Source: Vibrio tubiashii (lineage in GTDB: Bacteria > Pseudomonadota > Gammaproteobacteria > Enterobacterales > Vibrionaceae). From it: a DNA stretch of 64,000 nt. A program made the position numbers and the translations under genes. Under the pieces are notes generated by a model. The model worked only from the letters and a program-made list of their open reading frames with translations. It was not told the origin of the DNA and ran no database searches. How positions within the stretch are numbered: position 1 is the stretch's first letter; every line of letters starts with the position of its first letter. The stretch is from NCBI GenBank assembly GCA_000775715.1, contig JRWQ01000010.1, positions 1-64,000 of the forward strand, read 5' to 3'. Positions 9,059 to 18,471 of this stretch are shown in pieces.

Positions 9059-9727
9059 TTAGCGACACAAAAGCTTGTGTTCTGGGTTGAGGACACTCGC
9101 CATCGCGGTTTGATAGGCTTTGTCTACTTTATCGCCTGAATCTGAGCGAACGCCTAAATACTCTAGCTTCCCATCACCAATTCCGTACACCACGCCGTGA
9201 ATCTCTATGTCTTGACCACGTTCCCAAGCGTTCTGCATGATGGTTGAGTTCGCTAAGTTGTAGACTTGTTCAACAACGTTAATCTCACCCAGTTTATCAG
9301 CACGGTCTTCTTCTGGCATCGCTTCTAAGTAGGTGCGATGTTTAAAGTAAAGATCGCGAATGTGTAGTAACCAGTTGTTGATAAGGCCAAGTTGAGGATT
9401 ATCGATCGCTGCGTTGACACCACCACAACCATAGTGACCACACACAATAATGTGTTTTACTTTAAGTACGTCTACCGCATATTGTACTACGGAAAGACAG
9501 TTGAGGTCGGTATGGATGACTTGGTTGGCGACATTTCGATGAACGAACAGTTCACCAGAATACAACCCAGTTAATCGTTCTGCGGGGACTCGACTATCCG
9601 AACAACCAATCCACAGAAAGCCAGGATTCTGACCCTCTTCTAGCTTGGTAAAGTACTCTGGGCGTTCCGCTTTGATCGACTCTGACCATTTTGAGTTGTT
9701 CTCAAACAACTGTTTTATCTCTGGCAT
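9059..9727 (-). CDS. can: Beta-class carbonic anhydrase
   Basis: Zinc enzyme interconverting CO2 and bicarbonate in the cytoplasm, supplying bicarbonate to carboxylases. 222 residues, matching E. coli Can. Zinc ligands and active-site pair are all present at the E. coli positions: Cys42, Asp44 and Arg46 in CSDSR, His98 and Cys101 in GHYGCGG. Divergent from a SulP transporter that may carry bicarbonate (421 bp apart). Confidence 0.95.
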   Translation of the reverse strand: MPEIKQLFENNSKWSESIKAERPEYFTKLEEGQNPGFLWIGCSDSRVPAERLTGLYSGELFVHRNVANQVIHTDLNCLSVVQYAVDVLKVKHIIVCGHYGCGGVNAAIDNPQLGLINNWLLHIRDLYFKHRTYLEAMPEEDRADKLGEINVVEQVYNLANSTIMQNAWERGQDIEIHGVVYGIGDGKLEYLGVRSDSGDKVDKAYQTAMASVLNPEHKLLCR

Positions 9728-10148
9728 TCTATTCGCAACTCTTTAAAAAATACTTGCATCACTATACACAATGTTACAATTTGCTTCCCGTTAAAATTAG
9801 CTAAAACAGCACTCATCTGACGTCTTAAAGCGGTAAAAATCATAAACTTGGTCGTTATCCTAACCAATGGTTATAACCTATGAGCGATGAGATGGAATTA
9901 ACGCTTATCTCTCTTGGTTAACATTTGTTAGAGTTATGATGTTGGTGGTGTTTTGCAGCAATTTGGCTACATTTTTTCTGCTATTTAGTTACAAAATTGA
10001 GGGTGGTATCTTTTTTGCCTCTTTCGCCAACTAGAATATCCTAAAACTAGTATGTTGTGATTATGCCCAGAGCTCGTGTTTTGATGATGAAACTCAGTCG
10101 AGTGCGAGCAAATCTTGGCAGCGAGCATTGATAACTTGGAGTAACATT
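9728..10148. promoter_or_regulatory. Divergent can-sulP intergenic region
   Basis: 421 bp, AT-rich, no convincing gene. It contains a 5-3-5 inverted repeat TAACCAATGGTTA at 9861-9873 within a longer stretch where GTTAT recurs on both sides, a plausible operator. A 22-codon frame at 10063-10131 ends just before the sulP ribosome site but has nothing else in its favour. Confidence 0.5.
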
Positions 10149-11828
10149 GTGTTTACTAGTCGTTTTGAAGACATGAATCTCAAAGGAGATTTATTTGGTG
10201 GTGTCACCACGGCTATTATCTCATTGCCCCTAGCGTTAGCTTTTGGTGTGGCTTCTGGAGCAGGAGCTGAAGCGGGTTTATGGGGCGCGATCATGGTCGG
10301 CTTGTTCGCCGCTCTGTTTGGTGGCTCAAATACGCTGATTTCAGAGCCTACCGGTCCTATGACGGTTATTATGACCGCCGTTCTTACGAGTATGATGGCC
10401 AAGTACCCTGAAACGGGCATGGCAATGACCTTCACCGTTGTGATGATGGCGGGTGCATTTCAGGTTTTGCTCGGAACACTTAAATTAGGAAAATATGTTA
10501 CTTTGATGCCATATAGCGTGATCTCCGGCTTTATGTCGGGAATAGGCGTCATTTTAATTATCTTGCAGATCTCTCCGTTACTCGGGCAAGCCGCTCCTTC
10601 AGGCGGTGTAACAGGGACCTTGTCAGCAATTCCAGACATCCTCGCAAATATGAAGTTTAGTGAGTTGTTTTTAGGGCTTATGACGTTAGGTATCCTATTC
10701 TTTTTTCCGAAACAGTATCGTCGTTACGTGCCAGCCCAATTGGTTGCATTGGTCGCGGTGACTCTACTGTCTGTGATTTTGTTTGATACTGACTCTATTC
10801 GTCGCATTGGTGAAATTCCTGCGGGATTACCGTCGCTTGTTATTCCTCATATTGATCCAGCTATGTTCACCGAGATGGTGATTGATGCATTAGTACTTGG
10901 CACGCTAGGTTGTATCGATACCTTACTAACTGCCGTTATTGGTGACTCTTTGACACGTAAAGAGCATGATTCGGATAAAGAACTACGCGGTCAGGGTTTG
11001 GCGAACATTATTTCTGGATTGTTCGGTGCACTGCCCGGTGCGGGAGCAACGATGGGAACCGTGACGAACATTCAAGTTGGGGCACGCTCACCATTGTCAG
11101 GAGTGGTTCGTGCTCTGATGCTCGCGTTGGTCGTTCTAGTTGCAGGTGGGTTAACCGAACCGATCCCAATGGCAGTACTTGCCGGTATTGCGGTCTATGT
11201 TGGTTTCAATATTCTTGACTGGAGCTTTATTCAGCGCGCACACAGAGTCAGCTTTGCTGGTATGGCGGTGATGTACGGGGTAATGCTACTAACAGTATTT
11301 GTTGACTTAATTGTCGCCGTTGGTCTTGGGGTGTTTATCTCGAATATCATTATTATCGAGCGCTTGAGTCGTGAACAGGAGCGTCAGGTAAAAGCGATCA
11401 GTGACGCCGATGATGATGATGTCCCCTTGTCGGATAGTGAACGTGGCCTACTTGATATGGCCAATGGTAAAGTACTGTTCTTCTACCTGTCGGGGCCGAT
11501 GATTTTTAGTGTATCTAAAGCGATCTCTCGTCAGCACACTAGTATCGCAGATTATGAGGTGATGATTCTCGATTTGACTGATGTGCCGATGATCGACGTG
11601 ACGGTAGGTCTGGCGTTAGAAAACGCGATTAAAGATGCCAAGGATGCTAACTGCCAAGTTTACTTACTGTGTCCGAATGATAAAACGCGCCAGCAGTTAG
11701 AGAAGTTTCATGTTATTGACTTGGTACCACAAAGCAATACGTTTAAGTTTCGCTATGAAGCACTCAAAGCGGCGATAAAACATGTCGACGGTGATGCGCC
11801 GCAAACTCAAATAGTTTCAGATCACTAG
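10149..11828 (+). CDS. SulP family anion transporter with STAS domain
   Basis: Inner-membrane SLC26/SulP carrier; members carry sulfate, bicarbonate, or dicarboxylates. 559 residues: about 12-14 membrane segments from residue 18 to about 400, then a cytoplasmic STAS domain from about 445 to the end. The GTG at 10149 is chosen because TTGGAG precedes it with eight-base spacing; a TTG at 10128 would add seven residues without a ribosome site. The family hallmarks LAFGVASGAGAEAGLWGA and GALPGAGATMGTVTNI are visible. The neighbouring carbonic anhydrase makes bicarbonate a reasonable substrate guess, but the sequence does not decide between sulfate and bicarbonate. Confidence 0.88.
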   Translation: MFTSRFEDMNLKGDLFGGVTTAIISLPLALAFGVASGAGAEAGLWGAIMVGLFAALFGGSNTLISEPTGPMTVIMTAVLTSMMAKYPETGMAMTFTVVMMAGAFQVLLGTLKLGKYVTLMPYSVISGFMSGIGVILIILQISPLLGQAAPSGGVTGTLSAIPDILANMKFSELFLGLMTLGILFFFPKQYRRYVPAQLVALVAVTLLSVILFDTDSIRRIGEIPAGLPSLVIPHIDPAMFTEMVIDALVLGTLGCIDTLLTAVIGDSLTRKEHDSDKELRGQGLANIISGLFGALPGAGATMGTVTNIQVGARSPLSGVVRALMLALVVLVAGGLTEPIPMAVLAGIAVYVGFNILDWSFIQRAHRVSFAGMAVMYGVMLLTVFVDLIVAVGLGVFISNIIIIERLSREQERQVKAISDADDDDVPLSDSERGLLDMANGKVLFFYLSGPMIFSVSKAISRQHTSIADYEVMILDLTDVPMIDVTVGLALENAIKDAKDANCQVYLLCPNDKTRQQLEKFHVIDLVPQSNTFKFRYEALKAAIKHVDGDAPQTQIVSDH

Positions 11829-11867
11829 CCCATATTTGGTCCCCAAATACCTTGACAGTATTTCACT

Positions 11868-11906
11868 AAGCCATTGAATCCAAATTCAATGGCTTTCTTA
11901 TCTTTT
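11868..11906 (+). terminator. Intrinsic terminator of sulP
   Basis: AAGCCATTGAA, six-base loop, TTCAATGGCTT, then a T-rich tract. It begins 40 bp after the stop. Confidence 0.85.
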
Positions 11907-11997
11907 TATTTCTAATTTATTCGAAAGGTTTAATTGTAATCATCGTCATTCAACGATAAACTCATGTTCAATAAGATGAGTAATGGCAATATAATTT

Positions 11998-12915
11998 ATG
12001 TATGCACTCGAAATTGAGCAGCTTCGAAAAACCTACGCTGGTGGTTTTGAAGCGCTAAAAGGTATCAGTTTGAACGTTGAGAAAGGCGATTTTTATGCAC
12101 TTCTCGGCCCAAACGGTGCGGGTAAATCGACCACTATCGGAGTGATCTCTTCGTTGGTGAATAAGACATCTGGTCAGGTAAAGGTGTTTGGTTATGACAT
12201 CGATAAAGACCTTGAACTGGCTAAGCAAAATCTCGGCTTAGTACCTCAAGAGTTCAACTTCAACCAATTCGAAACGGTCGAGCAAATTGTTCTACAGCAA
12301 GCAGGCTACTATGGTGTGCCTAAGAACGTGGCAAAGGAAAGGGCTGAAAAGTATCTAACTAAGCTCGATCTGTGGGAGAAGCGCAGCGAGCGTGCACGAA
12401 ATCTATCTGGTGGTATGAAGCGCCGTTTGATGATCGCGCGCGCGTTGATGCATGAGCCGCAACTGTTGATCCTTGATGAACCCACCGCTGGAGTGGACAT
12501 TGAGTTGCGTCGTTCGATGTGGCAGTTCTTAAAGGAAATCAATGCTCAGCAAGGCATTACTATCATTTTGACCACGCATTACCTTGAAGAAGCAGAGATG
12601 CTGTGTCGTAACATCGGCATCATCAACAAAGGCGAATTGATTGAAAATACCACGATGAAGAACTTGCTCGGAAAGCTCAGTGTGGAAACCTTCATTCTCG
12701 ATCTGGAAGAGGGCTGTCCAGAGCCTGTTCTGTCTGGGGTGAACAGTCAAACGTTCAGCAATGGCTCTTTAGAGATCGAAATTGATAAGAGTCAGGGGCT
12801 GAATGATATTTTTGTTCAACTGACCAATCAGGGCGTGAAAGTGCTGTCGATGCGCAATAAAGCTAATCGATTAGAAGAGCTGTTTGTGAGTATTGTCCGT
12901 GAAGAGGGTAAGTAA
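11998..12915 (+). CDS. yadG: ABC transporter ATP-binding protein (YadG-like)
   Basis: ATPase of an ABC-2 type exporter. 305 residues. Walker A GPNGAGKST near residue 39, signature LSGGMKRRLMIARAL near 136, Walker B LLILDEPTAGVD near 158, and a C-terminal extension of about 85 residues typical of the drug/polysaccharide export DrrA-like group. The permease gene starts one base after its stop, so the two are translationally coupled. Substrate unknown, as for E. coli YadGH. Confidence 0.9.
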   Translation: MYALEIEQLRKTYAGGFEALKGISLNVEKGDFYALLGPNGAGKSTTIGVISSLVNKTSGQVKVFGYDIDKDLELAKQNLGLVPQEFNFNQFETVEQIVLQQAGYYGVPKNVAKERAEKYLTKLDLWEKRSERARNLSGGMKRRLMIARALMHEPQLLILDEPTAGVDIELRRSMWQFLKEINAQQGITIILTTHYLEEAEMLCRNIGIINKGELIENTTMKNLLGKLSVETFILDLEEGCPEPVLSGVNSQTFSNGSLEIEIDKSQGLNDIFVQLTNQGVKVLSMRNKANRLEELFVSIVREEGK

Positions 12916-12916
12916 C

Positions 12917-13687
12917 ATGTACCAGATGTATTGGGTTGCCTTTCGCAGCTTACTAGGAAAAGAGGTGACGCGTTTCACTCGAATTTGGGTTCAAACGCTT
13001 TTACCGCCAGCGATCACGATGACACTCTATTTCATTATTTTTGGCAGTTTGATTGGTTCTCGAATTGGTCAAATGAATGGCTTTAGCTACATGGAATACA
13101 TTGTCCCAGGGCTGATCATGATGTCAGTGATCACCAACTCTTACTCTAACGTCGCGTCGTCGTTCTTCAGTGCAAAGTTACAAAAAAACATTGAAGAGTT
13201 ACTCGTCGCACCAGTACCCAACTATGTGATCATTGCTGGCTATGTGATGGGTGGAGTTACTCGTGGCCTGCTGGTTGGCACTATTGTGACCTTTGTTTCT
13301 CTCCTGTTTGTCGATCTGCAAGTCGAGCATTGGGGGGTGATTATTGCCACGGTGTTTATGACATCGGTCGTTTTTGCTTTAGGTGGGCTTATCAATGCCG
13401 TATACGCTAAAACCTTTGATGATATCTCGATTATTCCAACCTTTGTATTGACGCCCCTTACCTATCTTGGTGGAGTCTTTTATTCCATCAGTTTGTTACC
13501 GGAGTTTTGGCAGGGAGTCTCAAAGATAAACCCTATCGTGTATATGGTGAATGCGTTCCGCTATGGCTTTTTAGGTGTGTCTGATGTGGGTATTGTGACT
13601 TCGTTTAGCGTGCTTGGCGTGTTTGTCGTTGCTCTGTATTCGGTAGCTCACTACTTAGTGACCCGTGGGATCGGTTTGCGTAGTTAG
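12917..13687 (+). CDS. yadH: ABC-2 type permease (YadH-like)
   Basis: Membrane partner of the ATPase just upstream; 256 residues with about six membrane segments and the ABC-2 fold (MTLYFIIFGSLIGSRIG region, GGVFYSISLLPEFWQ motif). Start at 12917 (MYQMYWVAF) follows the yadG stop directly with GAGGG as ribosome site inside yadG; an earlier in-frame ATG at 12893 lies within yadG and is less likely. Exports an unknown substrate. Confidence 0.88.
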   Translation: MYQMYWVAFRSLLGKEVTRFTRIWVQTLLPPAITMTLYFIIFGSLIGSRIGQMNGFSYMEYIVPGLIMMSVITNSYSNVASSFFSAKLQKNIEELLVAPVPNYVIIAGYVMGGVTRGLLVGTIVTFVSLLFVDLQVEHWGVIIATVFMTSVVFALGGLINAVYAKTFDDISIIPTFVLTPLTYLGGVFYSISLLPEFWQGVSKINPIVYMVNAFRYGFLGVSDVGIVTSFSVLGVFVVALYSVAHYLVTRGIGLRS

Positions 13688-13795
13688 CAACGGACTGCGT
13701 TCTAAAGATCGGGCTGCGCCCTTCGAGAACACTGCGTTTCGAGACTCGAGACCGGACTTCGTTCTTCGAGAGTTATTCGCTCCCGAACCCCAAAT
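13688..13795. repeat. Cluster of mini-hairpin repeats after yadH
   Basis: Four related units about 20-22 bp apart, each holding a short stem with a three-base loop: GGACTGCGTTC at 13691, GGGCTGCGCCC at 13711, a degenerate CACTGCGTTTCG near 13730, and GGACTTCGTTC at 13753; copies 2 and 4 are followed by TTCGAGA. The same unit occurs at 30035-30108. The cluster begins within the first bases after yadH and resembles REP-type intergenic repeats. Function unknown; could affect mRNA ends or serve as a target for a REP-associated transposase located elsewhere. Confidence 0.65.
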
Positions 13796-13814
13796 CCATA
13801 GCGAAGCGTTCCTA

Positions 13815-13847
13815 AATAAAAAGGGTTGGCACTAAGTGCCAACCCTT
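13815..13847 (-). terminator. Intrinsic terminator of panC (minus), shared palindrome
   Basis: AAGGGTTGGCACT and its complement form a 13-bp palindromic stem around one base. On the minus strand a T-run follows, so it terminates the panBC side. It may also stop yadH transcription from the other side, though no T-run lies in that direction. Confidence 0.85.
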
Positions 13848-13854
13848 AAAACTA

Positions 13855-13903
13855 TTCTCGCTTCTCGCTTCTCGCTTCTCGCTTCTCGCTTCTCGCTTCT
13901 CGC
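13855..13903. repeat. Heptanucleotide array (TTCTCGC)7 touching the panC stop
   Basis: Seven perfect copies of TTCTCGC (GCGAGAA on the minus strand) end on the last base of the panC TAG. The array is thus the 3' untranslated region of panC, between stop and terminator. Perfect identity of all copies points to recent slippage or homogenisation. Confidence 0.9.
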
Positions 13904-14802
13904 TATTCAGCGCTTTCTGAAGGTGCTTGCGTTTCATCTTCTTTCGCTTCAACTGCCATCTCAACCACTTGGTTATCGATTAAGCGAGCTTTGCCCAAGA
14001 ATGCAGACATTAGGATGACTACTTGAGTGGTCTCTTCTGTCACTGCTTGCAGAGTACGAGCATCACGAATGAAAATTTCGTCAGGTTGTAAGCCCGCAGC
14101 TCGTAGTTGATCGTTTGCATCTTCAACCACTGAAGCATAGTCATCACGACCACCACGAATAGCACTGCTAATCCAGCGCATGGTGCGTGCAAGTACTGGT
14201 GCTCTTTGGCGCTCGTCGATGGTCAGTAGACCGTTGCGCGAACTCATGGCTAAGCCATCCATCTCGCGTACGGTTGGTACGCCAACGATTTCGATGTCTA
14301 GTGCTAAATCTTCCGTCATCTTGCGGATAACGGCTAGCTGCTGGAAGTCTTTCTCACCAAAACAGGCGACATCAGGTTGAACGATGTTGAATAGCTTGGT
14401 GACTACGGTAGCAACACCACGGAAGTGGCCTGGGCGAGAGGCGCCTTCAAGGATATTAGATAGTCCTGGCACTTCTACAGAGCTTTGATTTTCTACGCCG
14501 TTCGGGTAGATGATCTCTGGCGTTGGTGTGAAGACAATTTCAACGTTTTCAGCACTTAGCTTGCTTAGATCATCTTCTAAAGTACGTGGGTAGTTGTTTA
14601 AATCGTCAGCACGATCAAACTGCATTGGGTTAACAAAGATGCTAACCACAACGACATCGGCATTTTCACGTGCTTTACGTACTAATGTCAGGTGACCTTC
14701 ATGTAGATTACCCATGGTTGGGACAAATGCGACTTTACGACCATCACGTTTGAACTGTTTGATTTGCTCTCTAAGAGCAGCAATCTCAGCAAAAGTTTCC
14801 AT
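13903..14802 (-). CDS. panC: Pantothenate synthetase
   Basis: Joins pantoate and beta-alanine with ATP to give pantothenate, the precursor of CoA. 299 residues. ATP-binding HIGH-like [11 protein letters not shown] near residue 27 and KMSKS-like MSSRN near 185. The start [10 protein letters not shown] is taken because of the AAGGA ribosome site; an upstream extension to 14850 overlaps panB. The last 13 residues ([13 protein letters not shown]) are acidic and low-complexity, beyond the usual end of the fold, and run straight into the heptamer array. panB lies 10 bp upstream: one operon. Confidence 0.96.
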   Translation of the reverse strand: METFAEIAALREQIKQFKRDGRKVAFVPTMGNLHEGHLTLVRKARENADVVVVSIFVNPMQFDRADDLNNYPRTLEDDLSKLSAENVEIVFTPTPEIIYPNGVENQSSVEVPGLSNILEGASRPGHFRGVATVVTKLFNIVQPDVACFGEKDFQQLAVIRKMTEDLALDIEIVGVPTVREMDGLAMSSRNGLLTIDERQRAPVLARTMRWISSAIRGGRDDYASVVEDANDQLRAAGLQPDEIFIRDARTLQAVTEETTQVVILMSAFLGKARLIDNQVVEMAVEAKEDETQAPSESAE

Positions 14803-14812
14803 GTTCAAATCC

Positions 14813-15607
14813 TTACGCGATTGTATGTGCTTCGTCTGGGAAGGCGCCACTTTCTACATCTTGCTTGTATTTTGCGACTGCTTTACGCATATCACCTGTC
14901 TCAGCAAGGAAGTTTTTCGAGAATTTTGGCATGTAGTTCGCTGCAATTCCAAACATATCGTGCATAACTAGGATTTGACCATCGGTAACATTACCAGCAC
15001 CAATGCCGATCACTGGTACGTCACACTTTTCTGTGATTCGTGCTGCCAGCTCTTGTGGTACACACTCAAGTAGAATGATCTGTGCGCCAGCTTCTTGTAG
15101 TGCCAGTGCATCACGAACCATACGGTCTGCTTTATCTTGTTCACGACCTTGAACTTTAAAACCACCAAAGATGTTGACCGACTGTGGTGTTAAACCTAAG
15201 TGAGCACAGACAGGGACTGCACGCTCTGTAAGCATTTTCACTGTGTCGACTAGCCAGTCGCCACCTTCAATTTTTACCATGTTCGCGCCAGCACGCATTA
15301 GGGTTGCAGCGTTCTCACACGCTTGCTCTGGCGTCGCGTAGCTCATAAATGGCATATCAGCCATTAGTAGACAATTCGGGCTACCAGAGCGCACACAGCG
15401 CGTGTGGTAAGCCATATCTTCAATTGTCACTGGCAAAGTCGACGACTCACCTTGAAGAACCATACCTAGTGAATCACCAACAAGCAGCACAGGCATCTCT
15501 TGGCTTTCGAACAGTTGAGCAAAGCTCGCGTCGTAAGCGGTTGAGGTTGCGAATTTACGCCCTTCTTGCTTCCATTGCATTAGGTCATTGATAGAAATTT
15601 TTTTCAT
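14813..15607 (-). CDS. panB: 3-methyl-2-oxobutanoate hydroxymethyltransferase
   Basis: First committed step of pantothenate synthesis: adds a hydroxymethyl from methylene-tetrahydrofolate to ketoisovalerate. 264 residues, usual length. Metal/substrate loop [10 protein letters not shown] near 44-53 and the conserved [10 protein letters not shown] near 136. It lies between folK (22 bp upstream) and panC in the same operon. Confidence 0.97.
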   Translation of the reverse strand: MKKISINDLMQWKQEGRKFATSTAYDASFAQLFESQEMPVLLVGDSLGMVLQGESSTLPVTIEDMAYHTRCVRSGSPNCLLMADMPFMSYATPEQACENAATLMRAGANMVKIEGGDWLVDTVKMLTERAVPVCAHLGLTPQSVNIFGGFKVQGREQDKADRMVRDALALQEAGAQIILLECVPQELAARITEKCDVPVIGIGAGNVTDGQILVMHDMFGIAANYMPKFSKNFLAETGDMRKAVAKYKQDVESGAFPDEAHTIA

Positions 15608-15629
15608 GATTTTTCCTTACAGGAGTTGG

Positions 15630-16115
15630 CTATGATTGCCAAATACGCAGACCATTTTGCTCAACGACGTTAAGCAAGTCTTCTAGTCTGGTCCCACATG
15701 GGAGGGTTAAATTTGGTGCGATTTCTGCGAGCGGGTAGAGCACAAACTCACGTTGCTTCATTCCGTAGTGCGGAACGACTAGACGCTCGGAATCAATCAC
15801 CTCATTGCCATAAAGAATAATATCTAGATCTAGGGTTCTTGGGCCCCAACGCTCTTCTTTACGGACACGCCCTTGTTCCAGCTCAATTGCTTGGGTGCAA
15901 TCGAGCAGTTCAAGCGGCGTTAATTCGGTTTTTACTTCCACGACGGCATTGATGTAGTCCGGCTGGTTTTGCGGGCCCATCGGTGTACTGCTGTACAGTG
16001 ATGAACTAACGATGAACTCAGACTTAGGGAGCTGTTTTATTGCATCAATAGCCGCGTTGGCTTGCGAGACAGGATCACTAAGATTACTGCCTACTGCGAT
16101 GTACACCGTGTTCAT
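15630..16115 (-). CDS. folK: Hydroxymethyl-dihydropterin pyrophosphokinase
   Basis: Folate synthesis enzyme transferring pyrophosphate from ATP to 6-hydroxymethyl-dihydropterin. 161 residues. The family signature RWGPRTLDLDIILYG (about 89-103) and N-terminal VGSNL are present. Its ATG overlaps the pcnB TGA in an ATGA arrangement (translational coupling), and panB follows. Confidence 0.96.
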   Translation of the reverse strand: MNTVYIAVGSNLSDPVSQANAAIDAIKQLPKSEFIVSSSLYSSTPMGPQNQPDYINAVVEVKTELTPLELLDCTQAIELEQGRVRKEERWGPRTLDLDIILYGNEVIDSERLVVPHYGMKQREFVLYPLAEIAPNLTLPCGTRLEDLLNVVEQNGLRIWQS

Positions 16116-17473
16116 GACGATGCCTTAGGTTTCTTCTTGCGGTAGTTCTTACGGCGGCGCTGTTTAGGCTGTCCTTCCATTGAAGAGTCAAGATCTGCAA
16201 CCATAGCTTGGCGCATATTGCGTCCTGCGTTCTGGAAGGTTTCCCACCATTTGGCAAGTAATTGAGTATCGCCTTGCTCGACTTCTCCGCGCATCTCTAG
16301 GAAATCGAAACCTGCGCGGAATTTGTTTAACTCCATTAGACGGAAAGCACGTTTTCCATTTCGACGTGGCATGCGCAATTGTAGCTGCCAAATCTCACGA
16401 ATCGTAGCGGTATGACGGCGAGGGATGGCAATAGTACGAACTTGATCGTCCAGTACGTAATTACTCGCTTCCATGATGGCGTCATAGTATGCGAGGTTTC
16501 GCTTCTCCATCAGCTGCTTAGCTTTTTCTTGCAGTGGGTACCACAACATAGCAGCAAACATAAACGCTGGGTTAATGCGTTTGCCTTCTTCAATGCGCTG
16601 GTCGGTCGAGTCTAGAACAAGGTCTAGCATCTGCTCTGTTTGCGAAGAGTAATCTTCAGTGAAAAACTCAGCGATTATTGGGAACAGCTGTTGGAATAGG
16701 TTGTACTCACGCATCAGGTGGTAAGTCTCTAAACCATGACCTGATTGCAGCATCTTTAATGACTCTTCATAAAGACGTGCAGCTGGGATGTCTTGCAGTA
16801 AGGTAGCAAGCTCTTCAATTGGCTCCGCGGTGTCTTCTTCAATGTCGAAGTCGAGTTTTACTGCAAAACGAATTGCGCGCAGCATACGTACCGGGTCTTC
16901 ACGGTAGCGGGTTTCTGGATCGCCAAGTAAGCGAATGAGCTTATCTTCTAAATCCTCGATACCACCTGCGTAATCGTGAATCGAGTAGTCACCAATGTTG
17001 TAGTACATCGCGTTGACGGTAAAGTCGCGACGCTCTGCATCTTCATCAATCGTGCCATAAACGTTATCTCTTAGTAGCATGCCTTCTTTAGACTGCTGAG
17101 AAACGTTTTTACTTGGTTCTTGGTGGTGGCCTCGGAATGTTGCCACTTCAATGATGTCGCGGCCAAACATTATGTGGGCTAGGCGGAATCGACGACCAAT
17201 CAAACGGCAGTTTTTAAATAACTGCCTGATCTGTTCTGGAGTGGCGTTGGTCGCGATGTCGAAGTCTTTAGGCGCTTGACCAAGTAGTAGATCGCGGACG
17301 CCGCCGCCAACAAGATATGCGTCGAAGCCTGCACCATGAAGACGGTATAGCACCTTCAATGCATTATCACTGATCTTTTTGCGCGAGATATTATGCTCTT
17401 GGCGAGTAACAATATTTAATGCGAGCTCAGTAAAAGCTGGCGCTTCGCTTGGTGTATAGTCGTTTTTATTCAT
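16112..17473 (-). CDS. pcnB: Poly(A) polymerase I
   Basis: Adds 3' poly(A) tails that promote RNA decay. 453 residues from the chosen start MNKNDYTPSE; MHMNKN at 17479 is an alternative. Nucleotidyltransferase core: LVGGGVRDLLLG and KDFDIATNATPEQI around residues 54-81, the two aspartates being DFD; the RNA-binding helical part follows; the tail is Arg/Lys-rich (QRRRKNYRKKKPK). An open extension to 17692 overlaps gluQ and is rejected. A perfect PdhR-type operator lies 16-30 bases upstream of the start. Overlaps folK by four bases. Confidence 0.94.
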   Translation of the reverse strand: MNKNDYTPSEAPAFTELALNIVTRQEHNISRKKISDNALKVLYRLHGAGFDAYLVGGGVRDLLLGQAPKDFDIATNATPEQIRQLFKNCRLIGRRFRLAHIMFGRDIIEVATFRGHHQEPSKNVSQQSKEGMLLRDNVYGTIDEDAERRDFTVNAMYYNIGDYSIHDYAGGIEDLEDKLIRLLGDPETRYREDPVRMLRAIRFAVKLDFDIEEDTAEPIEELATLLQDIPAARLYEESLKMLQSGHGLETYHLMREYNLFQQLFPIIAEFFTEDYSSQTEQMLDLVLDSTDQRIEEGKRINPAFMFAAMLWYPLQEKAKQLMEKRNLAYYDAIMEASNYVLDDQVRTIAIPRRHTATIREIWQLQLRMPRRNGKRAFRLMELNKFRAGFDFLEMRGEVEQGDTQLLAKWWETFQNAGRNMRQAMVADLDSSMEGQPKQRRRKNYRKKKPKASS

Positions 17474-17488
17474 GTGCATATGGCAATA

Positions 17489-17503
17489 ATTGGTCAAACC
17501 AAT
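17489..17503. promoter_or_regulatory. PdhR-type operator before pcnB
   Basis: ATTGGTCAAACCAAT is a perfect 6-3-6 inverted repeat, the same type as the sites before pdhR. It lies in the 88-bp gluQ-pcnB gap, ending 15 bases from the pcnB start. Another FadR-subfamily repressor of similar specificity could also bind. Whether it acts on an internal promoter or as a roadblock is open. Confidence 0.6.
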
Positions 17504-17561
17504 CTTGCTTGAGTTTAGTTTTTTTAGGCCCGCAAGGGGCGAATTTGCGGCTAATAATAGC

Positions 17562-18464
17562 TTACAGCGAGCGGTTTGAGAATATTGGTGTGATCTCAGT
17601 GGTTGAAGGCAACTGAGCAACATGCCAATTCTGTACGCCCCATCGAATGATCTCTTCGATGTCCGCTTGGTAGATTTCTTTTTTAATATCAAACCCTAAG
17701 AACTGCATCGCGTCGAGCAATGCAGGTTTTGGGTTGGCGTTATCAATTGCTTGTGCGTGGTTCTGTTTGGACAGTTTATGACCATTATTATCAAGAGCTA
17801 ACGGCAGATGTAAATACTCAATTGGACTCTTTCCTAGCATTTGATACAAACTGATCTGGCGACCTGTCGGTTCAATTAAGTCTGCGCCTCTCACCACTTC
17901 AGTAATTCCTTGGTCAATGTCGTCCAATACTACGGCAAGATTATAAGCAAATAACCCATCGCGACGTTTTATAATAAAATCTTCATCTGCCAATGAAGAA
18001 GGGATGGTTAACGTACCATGGCGCTTGTCTTCAAATTCATAGACGGGCTTTGTCATTCGTAGACGAATTGCACATTGCTCTGTGTGGCTTAGCCCAAGGT
18101 CACGGCATGTGCCTGTGTAGTAGCCGCCGAGTGCTTTGATCTGTTTGCGAGTACATTGGCAGTAGTAGGCTTGCCCTGTCTTAAGCCAACGTTCAATTTG
18201 CTCTTGATACAAATCGTGCCTTTGGCTCTGGTAAACCACCTCTCCATCCCAATGTAAATAGTACGCTTCTAAAGTTTGTAAGATCAAACTCGCAGCCCCT
18301 GGCATTTCACGCGGAGGGTCTAGGTCTTCAATTCTCACTAGCCATTGACCTTGCTGAGCCCTGGCTTGGAAATAGCTGCCTAGGGCGGCGATCAAGGAGC
18401 CAAAATGCAAGGGGCCAGATGGGGATGGGGCAAAGCGGCCGATATAACTCATAGTTTTTTGCAT
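17562..18464 (-). CDS. gluQ: Glutamyl-Q tRNA(Asp) synthetase
   Basis: Truncated glutamyl-tRNA synthetase paralogue that attaches glutamate to queuosine in the anticodon of tRNA-Asp. 300 residues ([11 protein letters not shown]); a start at 18452 (MSYIGRF) is nearly as good. HIGH-type motif [12 protein letters not shown] near the N-terminus, KMSKS-type GHKLSKQNH near 230, zinc-ligand cysteines in YYCQC and GTCRD. It lacks the anticodon-binding domain, as expected. Position directly after dksA is conserved in enterics and vibrios. Confidence 0.95.
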   Translation of the reverse strand: MQKTMSYIGRFAPSPSGPLHFGSLIAALGSYFQARAQQGQWLVRIEDLDPPREMPGAASLILQTLEAYYLHWDGEVVYQSQRHDLYQEQIERWLKTGQAYYCQCTRKQIKALGGYYTGTCRDLGLSHTEQCAIRLRMTKPVYEFEDKRHGTLTIPSSLADEDFIIKRRDGLFAYNLAVVLDDIDQGITEVVRGADLIEPTGRQISLYQMLGKSPIEYLHLPLALDNNGHKLSKQNHAQAIDNANPKPALLDAMQFLGFDIKKEIYQADIEEIIRWGVQNWHVAQLPSTTEITPIFSNRSL

Positions 18465-18471
18465 CAGTTAA

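Noticed and set aside
10063..10131. 22-codon leader-like frame before sulP
   Set aside because: No ribosome site, no codon signature of an attenuator and no following hairpin pair.
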